Below are positions 9,942-20,695 of a DNA stretch of 64,000 nt, piece after piece; within the stretch, counting starts at the first letter, position 1; the number at the start of each line of letters is the position of its first letter. A program made the translations under genes and the position numbers. The notes under the pieces were generated by a model. The model ran no database searches and was not told the DNA's origin. It was given only the letters and a program-made list of their open reading frames with translations. Source of the stretch: Macrotrachela quadricornifera (taxonomy: Eukaryota > Rotifera > Eurotatoria > Philodinida > Philodinidae); NCBI GenBank assembly GCA_022393335.1, contig JAJEKB010021488.1, forward strand, positions 1,290,878-1,354,877. Direction: 5' to 3'.

Positions 9942-10665
9942 AAAATCGTCAAGAGAACATTTAGTGGTGTAGCTACCGCCAAGACTACAGAAGTCGCAAA
10001 GTTTCTCCATAACACACAAGAAAAATGACAAATAACTCGACTTTCAGTCAAAAACTAATTCTTTTTTACATTGTGTTTTAGAACAAAAGTATATTTGCGT
10101 TGTCATTAACTCTTTAGTTTTTATTCGATAAGACAATAAAAAACTACGCAGAGCAAGTAGTTTCACTGCTATAAAGATCAGTCATAAAAGTAGATACGTG
10201 ATGATGATCAATCTTTTACTTCTTATCTTTATAATCAACTGATAATCAATGATTTCAGTTCACCAATTTCAAGACTGATATTGTTCAGATCTCTTTAATA
10301 GAGTCTCCATTTATTCTTTGATTTTAAGCGATGAAAGTAAACATCGAGCAACTTTTTTATATTCTAAAAAAGTCGTGTTTTACCGAACTCCAAGAGTGCC
10401 ACATTCCCTTATCCGTGTTTGAAAGTCTTTTTGATTCGTTAGAACGAAAACGTTTTCTATCTTTTATGTTGAACCTTTAGAGGGTTCTGTACAGAGGGAG
10501 AAAAGCGGATCGTGGGATCGCGGAATTGTCTGTATCCCCGTATCGCCAACTCTCTAAAAAAAAAGCGTGCCATACAGAACTATTAAGGGTTTTAGACAAG
10601 ATTATGAACCGTTTTAGATTTCGTTCGTTTATTAATGAACCATCGAAAGGTTTTAGACAATTTTA
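9942..10665. other. 3' flank and spacer
   Basis: Contains the AATAAA at 10135-10140 for the preceding gene. Nothing else was recognised apart from loosely inverted GTTCTGTACAG-type words around 10485-10580, which may belong to the repeat that follows. Confidence 0.35.
10135..10140 (+). terminator. AATAAA polyadenylation signal
   Basis: About 195 bases downstream of the methyltransferase stop codon, same strand. Confidence 0.4.
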
Positions 10666-10935
10666 AGAACCATAACATATGAAATATGGTTCTAGAGATT
10701 CAGAAGAGTTTCATCCTGCACCATTTTTTTCCTAAAAAACCAGAAAAAGTACAAAATGGTTCCAAAGATTCAAAAAAGTTCTATCTCGCACTATTTTTTT
10801 CCCTACAGAACCATAACGGATAAACAAATGGTTATAGAGATTTAAAAGAGTTTCATTCCGCACCATTCATTTTTGTGGAGAGTCATAACAGATAAAAAAT
10901 GGTTCTATCTCACACCACACTTTTCGTATGAAGAA
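10666..10935. repeat. tandem repeat, period about 71 bp, ~3.7 copies
   Basis: Degenerate units start near 10666, 10737, 10807 and 10879. Each reads roughly AGAACCATAAC..., AAATGGTTCTAGAGATT, then AAGAGTTTCAT and CGCACCATTTTTTT. Confidence 0.7.
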
Positions 10936-11279
10936 CTTCCTCCACAAAAATGGTTCTAGAGTAAGTTACTTGAACCTTTTTGATTGGCTCACTTATTCGT
11001 AATATCTGATATAATTTGATATTGGATCCCTGATTTCTTCAATACCCATGCTTATCTTTTTCAAATACTGAATTTCAAATTAAATTGTATGTTGCGCTAA
11101 GTATGCAGAACTCAGAGAGCTTTACTATACGCTTTGATTATGGCATAATGGCACGAAGTCACACTAAAATTGTCTTAATCTCATAGGTTTCATATGAAAA
11201 CTCCTCAAGACTTCTCAACAGAAAGATTCGCAGTGTCTCTCTTTAATTTATTGTTGACAGATAGAGATTCATAGCATTT
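10936..11279. other. spacer between repeats
   Basis: No gene or RNA recognised. Confidence 0.35.
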
Positions 11280-12917
11280 CATATAGACATAAGGATTAAC
11301 ATAGAAATGAAGAATTAGATAAATAACAAAACGAGCTAAGTATATAAATAAGATGTCAGTCCCAAACATCCCGAGTTACTGACAGATGCAATATATCAAA
11401 TATAGCAACGCAGGTTATATTAGATATAAGGGATTAGATATAAAAGACGTTTAGAGAGGAGTACGAGGGTAAATATAGAATAAGTTGGTAAGCAAAAGAA
11501 ATAAGAAGGTCAGACATAGAACTAAATGGTTAGATATATGAATAAGGGTTAACCTTATATGCTTAGCCCTTCTTCCTATATCGAACCAATTAGGCCCATC
11601 CTTAATCCATTACCTCTATGCTTCATTCCGTTATTCTGCTCTAAACCACCTGTTTCAAAATATAACCCTTTGTTTGTCTCCTTCATCCCTTATTTTTATT
11701 CTTAATCTTTTAATACCATTCGTAACCTTTTATTTCTATATCTAAACTTGTATTTTTATAGAGATAGGAGGTTAGATATAGCGTTAAGTTGCTAAAGATA
11801 GACATAAAGACTTAAGCATAGATATAAGGCATTAAGGGTAGGATTAACGAGTTAAGCATATCGGATAATCCAAAAGTTATCGAACCGTCTTTGAGTGTCC
11901 ATAACTTTCGATAGGAACGGGATATAGATCTGCGATTTTCACTTATGAAAAGAGATGAAGAAGGTCTATCAAATCGTATATTACACACTGTTCTAATAAG
12001 TTTTCCATTCAGGGACTTGAAAATCCATGTACTATGTGCAATCGCCAAAGTGAATATTTAACTTTTAGAAATTCATTGGAATCACTAATGAATGATCTAG
12101 AAAATTACTCATAGCCCGCATCTTTAGCTTTAGTCACTCAGAAAATAATGGAAACAGTTTATTCCGAAACTTAAATGAATTTTGTAAAATTCACTTTGAT
12201 GATTACACGCAATACATTGACTTGTTCGAAATCTTGGTAAAAAATTGTGTAACATATAATTTAGTGCGCTTTCATCTCTTCTTTTCAATAGTGAAAGGTG
12301 TAGACTTTCAACTGATTCCTATCCAAGATTATTCGTAATCAAAGGCTGCACGATAACTTTGTGGCCACCCTGTAAATATAAACGTTTAGATACAGAAATA
12401 AATGTTTGAATAGATAAATAAGGACTTAAGCACAGGCATGGTATTTTGAAAGCAGAATTAAGGATTATTTATAGAAGTAAGGGCTAAGTATAGATTTAGG
12501 GGGCTAAGTACAAAAATAAGGAGTTAATGATAGATTGAGAGAAGTAAGTATAGACATGAAGAGTTAAGAACAGATTTAGGGGATAAGTATAGAAGTGGTT
12601 AAGGGTAGTTTTAGGGAAATAAATATAGAAATAAGCGATTAACAATAGACTTGTGGGAATAAGTATAGAAGGGAATAGGCACGGATATAAGAAGTTAAGA
12701 ATAGATTTAGGGAGATAGGTATAAAAATAAGGGGTTAATGATAGATTTGGAAGGATAAGTATAGAAGTAATGGAATGGATATAGAAATAAGGATTCAAGA
12801 ACAGATTAGAGAGATAAGTATAGAAGTAAAGGATTAAGGATAGATTCAGGGGAATAAGTTTCGAAATAAGTGATTAAAAATAGATTTATGGGGATAGATA
12901 TAGAATAAGGGGATAAG
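11280..12917. repeat. degenerate purine-rich minisatellite with an inverted section
   Basis: Long array of variants of AGTATAGAAATAAGGGGTTA followed by AGAATAGATTTAGGGG, best ordered at 12370-12915 with a period near 40 bp. In 11560-11755 the same words appear as their complement (TATTTCTATATCTAAACTTG, TAACCCTT), then flip back. About 11850-12360 is less repetitive. The array ends at the terminal repeat of the next element. Confidence 0.65.
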
Positions 12918-13415
12918 CAGGGGCGGCGGAGTAATTTCACCCTAGGGTAGGCTCAAGTTTTTAGTATGAATGGCCTGGAAAATGAGTTGAAGAGTGATTT
13001 TTCTTTATTTATAATAGTAACCACTATAGATTTTCGCAGTGAATGCGTTTATATAGAAGTTTAGTAACTGTACAGTGTTTATCGCGTCGAACGAAATCAA
13101 GAACTAATAATGGAGTAAAGGTATATTGCAAAGAAAACAAAAAAGAGTTCATGTAAACAAACAAAACTGATCGTAACCGAAAAAGACTTTTCTGTCTTGA
13201 TTTTCTAAGACAAAATTAGAGTGAACACTGTTGAGATCAAGTGAATCTAATTCTTTTGATGCATAAGAGGGTTAATATCATGATATAAACATCAAAAATT
13301 CATGGTACACAGGTATATATTCGTTGAATTAATCAGGCTGAAAAGGTGCTCAGTCGTAGCAGCTGTGAGAGGAGTGGTTAGCTATAATGTTAGTCATTTA
13401 TTATATTCGAAAAAT

Positions 13416-13479
13416 ATACTTTATCGGTTCTTTACACATTCAAAAATTCACATGTGAGCGACAAAAACCGATAAAGTAT
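13416..13479. repeat. hairpin with 14-bp perfect arms
   Basis: ATACTTTATCGGTT (13416-13429) and its exact complement AACCGATAAAGTAT (13466-13479) around a 36-base loop, inside the 1.9-kb element. Confidence 0.75.
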
Positions 13480-13519
13480 GCTATCGTCTTATAAACTACA
13501 CTGCAGTAGAACTTTGTTC

Positions 13520-14165
13520 CAGAGATGTCCATCTCGCCGCTGACGCGCCGCTGACGCGCCGCGGCCGCGACCGCGGTTGGCGGCGCGGCAGCGGCAGATT
13601 TTTTTTTTAGATTAGCGCGGCGCGGCAGCGTCGCGGCACATCACTCATAATGGCGCCGCGGCAGTGGCGCGGCAGAGGCTTTTCATGTTTTTAGCCACCG
13701 CGGCAGCGACGCGGCTCGATTTTTTTGCAGAAATTTTATCTGTAATTCTAAAAAATATCCAGCCTCAGACCTGAAATTAAACTCCAAAAAGTGGGATTTT
13801 TTCTTCATGTAGTGACAGTAGTAGTGCTGTAACCTTTTCTTCAAATATTGCTGCGACAGCGGCAACGTTTTTAGTATGTCGATGTGCAGAAGCACCGTGG
13901 CAACATGTATTTTATATAATACCACGGCGTGGCAGCTTACGATTTTATACCACAGCGGCGCGGCTGCGGCGCGGCACCTTTCGATTTTATACCATAGCGG
14001 CGCGGCTGCGGCGCGGCACCTTTTAATTTTATACCATAGCGGCGCGGCTGCGGCGCGGCACCTTTTGATTTTATACCATAGCGGCGCGGCAGCGCCGCGG
14101 CCTCAGCAGCTGTAAAAGACCGCGGCGCGGCAGCGGCAGATTTTCAGCCGCGATGGACATCTCTG
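13520..14165. mobile_element. very GC-rich hAT-type MITE with 8-bp target duplication
   Basis: Left end CAGAGATGTCCATC and right end GATGGACATCTCTG are perfect 14-bp inverted repeats. CTTTGTTC flanks both sides (13512-13519 and 14166-14173), an exact 8-bp duplication as made by hAT transposases. The 646-bp interior is packed with GCGGCGCGG/GCGGCAGCGG words, unlike the AT-rich surroundings, and contains a 42-bp tandem repeat. No transposase. Confidence 0.8.
13941..14108. repeat. 42-bp tandem repeat, four units
   Basis: Units start at 13941, 13983, 14025 and 14067, each GATTTTATACCATAGCGGCG followed by CGGCTGCGGCGCGGCACC. The first three are nearly identical. Because 42 is a multiple of three they give a repetitive open frame, which I do not regard as a gene. 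Confidence 0.85.
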
Positions 14166-14853
14166 CTTTGTTCCATATTATAAGACTTCTCCAGACGAGT
14201 TGGTCTGTTAGATCTACTAAAAATTCTCGTTTGGAAGCCCGTTTAAGGATTCTTGAGAATTTTTGTAAATATTTTAACAAAAACATTTTATAAACTGTAA
14301 CATCTTGTAACGAGAAAGTATTGGAACTCTTCTTTATCGTTATTGGAATTTGTAAATCTCAGAAAAACTATAAGACCAGACGGGAGCTACTTCTAAAAAC
14401 TTTGAAATGTAGACAGTTTAAAAGCTCTCACGATCTCTATAATATAAATGAGATTGCAATTCCTTCTAATAAATGGCTGTAAAAACTACATGGCAAAGTC
14501 GTCATATTTAAACCATATTTTATGAGGTCGCAGCAGCAAAAACGATCACTAAAAAGCGGACTGTTTGTGTATCTCACTTTTTATAACCATTTACGAGCGA
14601 TAAAATCAGATCAATATACAGGACTTATAAAGTGTGCGATAAGCTCTTTAAAACTACCGTTTATAGTCGTACTGACTTGGCTAAGACTCATATGAAAACT
14701 AATTTTTGCAGTTTTCTGAAAGCCGCTGTTCATCTCTTCACAACAATTGAAGAATAATCGGATGAAATAATTAATTTAGAATTCAATCACTCAGTTTTCG
14801 CGCTGAATCGAGCCTACCCAGGCCTAATGGCTCCGCCGCCTATGCTCATCTTG

Positions 14854-15622
14854 TTTTCTGATAATAATCCATGTTTAGATCGAATTTTTTCTTCAAATTG
14901 ATCGTAGAACTTAGTTCTAAACAAGTAGATAAGAATGATACCAAAACAAAACGTTTCATTATATCGTTAACGACTAAGTAAAAGTCTAAAAAAGATTGGC
15001 TTTTTAAAGAAACAATATTTTATAATGAAAAATGATACTCACATTTCAATCATTGCTTTTTTTCTATTGGTATCTCTATGACGACCTTTCCTTTCTTATT
15101 TAAGACATCATCGTATAGCTATCATGTATCATAGATATATTTCTATTACTATCGTAGATGATATCTTGTCATTGTGTAAATATACGATTCTTCAAAGTCA
15201 ACAATTTCATACTTATCCTCTTTGTTTCATCCCCAGTGCATTACAGAAAACAATTTCTTTCAAGTTTCTATAACGATCCTCCGTCACATTATTTTAGTAT
15301 GTGGCGTCATCCATAGAATTTTGGAAAAGGATGGATGAAATATTTTATTTAAATAAGTTTTTTTTCTATATTCTTTGGATACAAAATTTTTAATAAAGAT
15401 TTAAATGAGTTAATTAGAAATTATATCGTTGTTGAGTACATTTTAAAACTAACGTTTGACAAAATGAACTTATGTGATGTATCAATTAATGGATCATAAG
15501 AAAACAAAACAATGTAAAAGAAAAAGTCCATTAGATGAAGTAGTTGAAAGCATATGTCAATGCACAATATTTTCATTTAAAAGACACCGATAAAAAGTGT
15601 GCACTTTTATTTTATTTTCACG
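14854..15622. other. intergenic, promoter side of the next gene
   Basis: AT-rich with no coding signal. The 5' region of the discoidin-like gene lies at its right edge. Confidence 0.4.
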
Positions 15623-18085
15623 ATGCCAACAAGCACACAAACTGGATCAGGATCTTCTTATCTTCTTCGAAATGTAAGTTTTCTAGACAGGATATATCTC
15701 ATATTATTCGCTTCTTCTATTAGCAATTTAGTCCAAAATCGTTTGTAAATCTCGATCTTGATTCATTAAATGAAGTACCAAGTAAAACGGCTCGGTAAAA
15801 CGTAATATTCAAAATAAACATTTGTAAGATGACATCTTTTTAGAACGGGTGGTGGACGAAGTACTCTATGTAAAGTATTAACAGTTATTGGAACTTTATG
15901 TGTGGTAGCTACTGCTGTTGCTGTTCCTGTTGCACTTACAACAAATCAAACAGCAATGGCATCAACGGATAGCGTAGTATCACCTGGTATGTTTATGTTT
16001 TAATGAAAAAGCTTTTCAGCACCGTTTCGTTAGAACTAAAATGTGGAACTCACATAGTCATGAAGTTTAAAGTAAAGTAAAACCATTTACTATGTAATTC
16101 CTAACTGTGATAGAAGATTATTTTCATTTAAGACCTATACTTGTCATTTTCTTCGAAAATATGTGAGTTTAACAAAAGTTTTTGAAATATCATAGAATAC
16201 TATAAACAAGACGACATATCAGCTTTTGTACGCAACTACAACAGTAATAAATAAAAATTCGTCTTTATTTCTTCCAGATGGATCGGTATCAACAGTGACC
16301 ACGACGACAGCCACCACCAGTACATCTACGACGGCCACCAGCACTACAGCAACAACTACGACTACTGCTACTAGTACCAGTACAACCAGTAGTACTTCGA
16401 CATCTACGACTACTACTACTAGTAGCACAACTAGTTCTACATCGACAACATCCACTACTACTAGCAGCACTAGTACTAGTACTAGCACAAGCAGTACAAC
16501 ATCGACTACTACTAGTACAACTAGCACTACAACAAAAACCACCTCTACCAGTACCAGTACTAGTTCTACTACTAGTACTAGCACAAGCAGCACAACATCG
16601 ACTACTACTAGTACAACCAGTACTACAACAAAAACTACTTCAACTAGTACCAGCTCTACTTCTACGACTAGTACTAGCTCTACTAGTAGTACTACAACTA
16701 GTACAACTACAACGACCCCTGGTGAGTTATAATATAATAATTTTCTAAATCAGTCATGTCTAATTTGACATGAAAGAAAAGCTAGGCAGAGCTGTATACT
16801 CTCCTTACAAAGTCTTTGATAACTAAGTATTACAACTATATTATAAATATTCAGACTATTAAAAACAGATTAGGAATCTCTCCCTCCCTCAGAAATAATT
16901 TCCCATTTAGAACAGATTGAATAATCCCAGTAAGAAACACTGGTGATAAAAATTTTAGCTTACTATATCGACCTAGATCGAACTTCCATCTTGTTTTCAT
17001 ATGTTCGAGGAGAATCAAAATAATTCCGTTGTAAGACAAGATACAGAGCTCGATTTGATTCCAAACGAATTAATGGACAGGTGCTCGAAATAAATATAAA
17101 AATGATGACTCGATCGACAGTAATTTTTACTTTTCTCGTTCCGAAAATCAAGTACTAAGAAAGTTTTATAAACAAATTTTTCGTTGAAATCCATTAAACT
17201 TCTGAGTAATATGCATAATTGATAGATACAATATTAATTAATATAGAAAAGGCGTGTTTTTCAACAATCAAGAAAACTTTTAACCAGTAAAGCCATATTT
17301 ATTCTGAACGAAAGGATTTCGATGCATCTTTGTATAATAAAAACTCAATCTTAGTTTACTTTTGTAAATATGAGTTGTCTGGGGAGATAGATCCTTAAAT
17401 AAATCTGTAGGGAATTTACTTTACTACATTGTTCAATAATAATCTCAAAAATCATCATGAGAGAAAACAATTCAATTAGAATGAAAACAAGAAGATAATA
17501 AAATAATACCTAAGTCGAAATTTCTCTATATTTTTTTACCTGTTAAAGTGTAATAATCAATACTTGTAAATTATTATGTCGATTTCAGATTGATACTTTG
17601 TGCATCTATATTTTTCATTTCTGTATTTATATATTAATTATATCATCGGACAAATAATAATTGATTTTTCTACTTTAGTTCCAGCATTATCATTCACTGC
17701 GCAAGTCACAGCTTCCGCCTTTTATAGTGGTGCTGGCACAGCCATTGCTCAGGGTGATAGCCTTGTTGATCGATCTCAAAGTTCATTTTTTAATTCTGGT
17801 GGTTATGCTCCTCAATGGGTACAACTTGAGCTTGCAGGCACATATAGCGTTAGCCTTATTTGTCTATCACTTGCTCAATCGCCTAGTGGCACCACACGAC
17901 ATCAAATTTACTATGGTCCTACTACAAGTTCTTTCCAAGTAGCCAGTGATTTTACCGGCGTGACATATGGAGGACAATGGATTAACATTACATATAATCC
18001 GGTATTGACTAACGTACGCTTTCTTCGACTTCATACAGTAAGCAGTCCATCATGGGTGGCTTGGCAAAAATTTCTTGTGTATTGA
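15623..18085 (+). CDS. membrane-anchored Thr/Ser-stalk protein with F5/8 type C (discoidin-like) domain
   Basis: Five exons join in frame: 15623-15673, 15724-15794, 15844-15986, 16278-16721, 17679-18085, all with GT-AG introns, giving 371 residues. The N-terminus (MPTSTQTGSGSSYLLRN) is cytoplasmic. A single hydrophobic helix at residues ~52-72 (VLTVIGTLCVVATAVAVPVA) follows Arg/Lys, so a type II membrane topology is likely. Exon 4 encodes ~148 residues almost only of Thr and Ser, a probable O-glycosylated stalk. Exon 5 (residues ~238-371) is a discoidin-like beta-sandwich: ALSFTAQVTASAFYSG, then YAPQWVQLEL, IYYGPTTSSF and VRFLRLHTVSSPSWVAW. Such domains bind glycans or lipids. It probably displays a lectin-like head outside the cell; the ligand is unknown. 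Confidence 0.8.
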
Positions 18086-18146
18086 AACTGGCGTGACTGA
18101 TGATTCAGTCTATAATAACTGAAAAAAGTTTATAACAAATATAAAG

Positions 18147-18600
18147 TACAGGAAATGTAAAATTCGAGTGAATTTTTTTTTCATTCACTCATATACGGTT
18201 TCATCGGCCTATTTCAATTCGATCACTGTTTGACTGAGAAAAACGGTCAAAATCAGATGATTGCAAATGTAGTATATCTAACGAGATGTTCACTATTTTG
18301 ACAGAAATTGTGAATATGAGAATATTCAGTTAATGACAGAATTCTATAGATAGACAAAACATGAGATCATTACTCACTCGAAATGTATAACCAATAGTAT
18401 ATTCAAAATTATCATTAAAGAAACTGTTTTCTAGAAAAAAAATAATTTGGTTCTTCTGTCAGTTGAATTTTTATTGAGAAATTTTTCTTTTAAAAATATG
18501 ACTCCTTTCACAATATATGTAAAAACTATTTCAACTCCATCAAATCATGTATGAATGAATGAGAAAAAAAAGAATTCACTCGAATATTGCATTTCCTACA
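18147..18600. mobile_element. MITE with ~30-bp terminal inverted repeats
   Basis: Left AGGAAATGTAAAATTCGAG... is mirrored on the right by ...CTCGAATATTGCATTTCCT, both followed internally by GTGAATT and a T/A run. The element starts about 60 bases after the stop codon of the discoidin-like gene, so it may lie in its 3' UTR. TA occurs at the left border, but the right one is less clear. About 454 bp, non-coding. Confidence 0.6.
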
Positions 18601-19311
18601 TCTTATATCCAATTGTCGTTTTTTTAATATTAATATTTGAATTAAAATTACGAAAAACTTTCTTAATAGTAGTTAATTAATCATACATAACTTGATCTGT
18701 TATGCGTTTCAATTTAATTTCAATGTATCATTCATATTGAAGAAACTTTAATCTTAAAAACATATTTTTAGTCTTTAATAAATCTATAAGAAAATGTTAT
18801 TCAATAAAAATTTTTTTCCATTATATGAAATCCATACTAACATTTTGTAGTATACATGTCTGAAGTATTCATTTACTTGTTTGTATAAATTATATTGTTT
18901 TCCACTTGTGTACGAGAAAAAAATAAAGAAGCAGTCATGTAGGAGAAGAATAAAGTAAATCGATGAATGAGATGTGATATTGATCATAACAGATCATGTC
19001 ATAAATGAAGAAAACAAGAAAAATAATGTTATGATGATTATTAGGATCGTCTATTTGATTTACATGTGATACTTAAACTAAATCATTCGTAAAATTATAT
19101 AATTAAAAGACAACAAAATTATAATCACATGTCAAGAAATTTCTTCGCTTTTGTGATATTATTATTCACTTCCGGAAAAATTTTTACTGAAAAGATATTC
19201 AATAAATATATTAAAAAGAAATGTATTTATATACGCATTCAAAGTTTGTGAAATTTTTGAATTTATACGATATTGGTAAACAAATGTCTGAAGAGTATCA
19301 TAAATAATTTA
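18601..19311. other. AT-rich spacer
   Basis: No coding or RNA feature recognised between the two MITEs. Confidence 0.35.
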
Positions 19312-19841
19312 ATGTTGTATAGCCTAGTAAGTACTGAAATTTTCAAAATCGCATCATTTCCTTAGTGATTTGGGGAAAAGTTATGATCAATTTACTAGTA
19401 TTTTGACTTATAGTACCATGCAAGTAGCAGTAGTAAATGTATGACTTTGGATTTGAAATTTTGTCCATAAAGAGGTCTGATGAATACAAGAATATCTTGG
19501 AAGCGTTGGACAATACGGGCGCATTCTTTTTGAGATAGTGATTGTTCAAAAAATAACTGTCTTCTAAGATAAATTTGCATTTCGTATTAGAAACAGGCAA
19601 TTTTTGAAAGTTTATCATCTCAAGAATAATGTACTCGTTTTGTCTGAAATGTCCAGGATATTCTAATATTCATAAAACCTCTTCATGAACAAAATTTCAG
19701 ATCCAAAATCACTGATTTACTACTGTTACTCACTTGGTACTACAGACAAAAATACCAGTGAATCGGTCATAATTTTCTCGCAAAACAATAAGGAAACGAA
19801 CCGACATACGATTTTTTGCTACTTACTAGGGTCTACAACAT
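19312..19841. mobile_element. foldback MITE with long inverted arms, TA target
   Basis: ATGTTGTA at the left and TACAACAT at the right are each bordered by TA. The arms extend inward about 190 bases (CCTAGTAAGTA..., TAGTACCA, GCAGTAGTAAAT and CTGAAATTTTGTTCAT-type words mirrored at 19660-19830) with about three quarters identity. Length 530 bp, non-autonomous, Tc1/mariner-like. Confidence 0.65.
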
Positions 19842-20695
19842 TAAAGTAATCCGAGTTCAAAAGCTTTTTATCCCATTGAGAGGTTCCCTCATGAGATCAA
19901 TACAGACTCCTGCGTGATCTATTTTATCTAACTTCATGAATCCTTAGATAACGTCTCGAATTACTTCGTTTATTTGCTTCAGTGGAAGCCATCATGCAAG
20001 TAGAAGCGTAATTGGTTTAAAATAATTATGAAAGAAAAAACATCTATTCGTATTTTATTTAATTTACACCTTAATTAAATAATCCATTATTTAAATTTAT
20101 GATAAATATAAACATAAACAATTGATCATATATTTATTTTTTATAAATATAACTAAAGAATAAAATTAATTTATGTTTATTCTCAATATGAATAATCAAT
20201 AATTGATATTAATTTTTAAATATAGCATATCAAAAATGAAGGACATCATTTTTTGCTTGACTACCATATATAAGAAGCAAATGTTAAGAAATTACTTGCT
20301 GAATGATTGTTTTAAAACAGTAGACAAAAGTTGATCCATAAAATTTCATTTTCATTGATCTTATTCAAATACATGATTCATTATATTTTTCATATTTCGA
20401 AACGTCAATTTTTTTCTACTCATAGTCAAAATGCTGATTGAAGAATGAAATGTCTATAAAAATTACATCATTTATTTTGGAAGAAACCAAAAAGAAATCA
20501 ATCAAAACGAACGTGTATTTTAATGTAAAAAAAAGTATGTTGATACACTAACATCGTTGTGAACTTTGTTTCTTTTAAGAAGTATTTTGGAGAGTAATTT
20601 GATAAGAATGTTTGACGTTGTTTAGTTGGAGATTTTTTTTTCTTCCAACATTAACATACTCACAACAGTCATTTTGTATGCTTCTGAGTCAGAAA
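19842..20695. other. AT-rich spacer and promoter side of the RBR ligase
   Basis: No coding sequence seen. The RBR gene's ATG follows the right edge directly. Confidence 0.35.

Larger units (their letters stand above)
12912..14853. mobile_element. putative 1.9-kb non-autonomous DNA transposon with imperfect TIRs
   Basis: The left end (GATAAGCAGGGGCGGCGGAG, continuing to GGGTAGGCTC near 12952) is mirrored at the right end by GAGCCTACCCAGGCC ... CTCCGCCGCCTATGCTCATC (14810-14850). That gives ~45-bp inverted ends with roughly three quarters identity. CAGGGGCGGCGGAG resembles hAT-type termini, but no clean 8-bp target duplication is visible. No transposase is present. It contains a nested MITE (13520-14165) and a hairpin (13416-13479). 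Confidence 0.5.

Noticed and set aside
12496..12798. Minus-strand Tyr/Leu/Ser-rich frame
   Set aside because: Entirely within the purine-rich minisatellite.
13876..14115. Open frame with repeated ILYHSGAAAARHL
   Set aside because: Produced by the 42-bp tandem repeat in a MITE; no start/stop context or family support.
16219..16593. Minus-strand Val/Leu-rich open frame
   Set aside because: Mirror of the Thr/Ser-coding repeat in exon 4 of the plus-strand gene; composition artefact.
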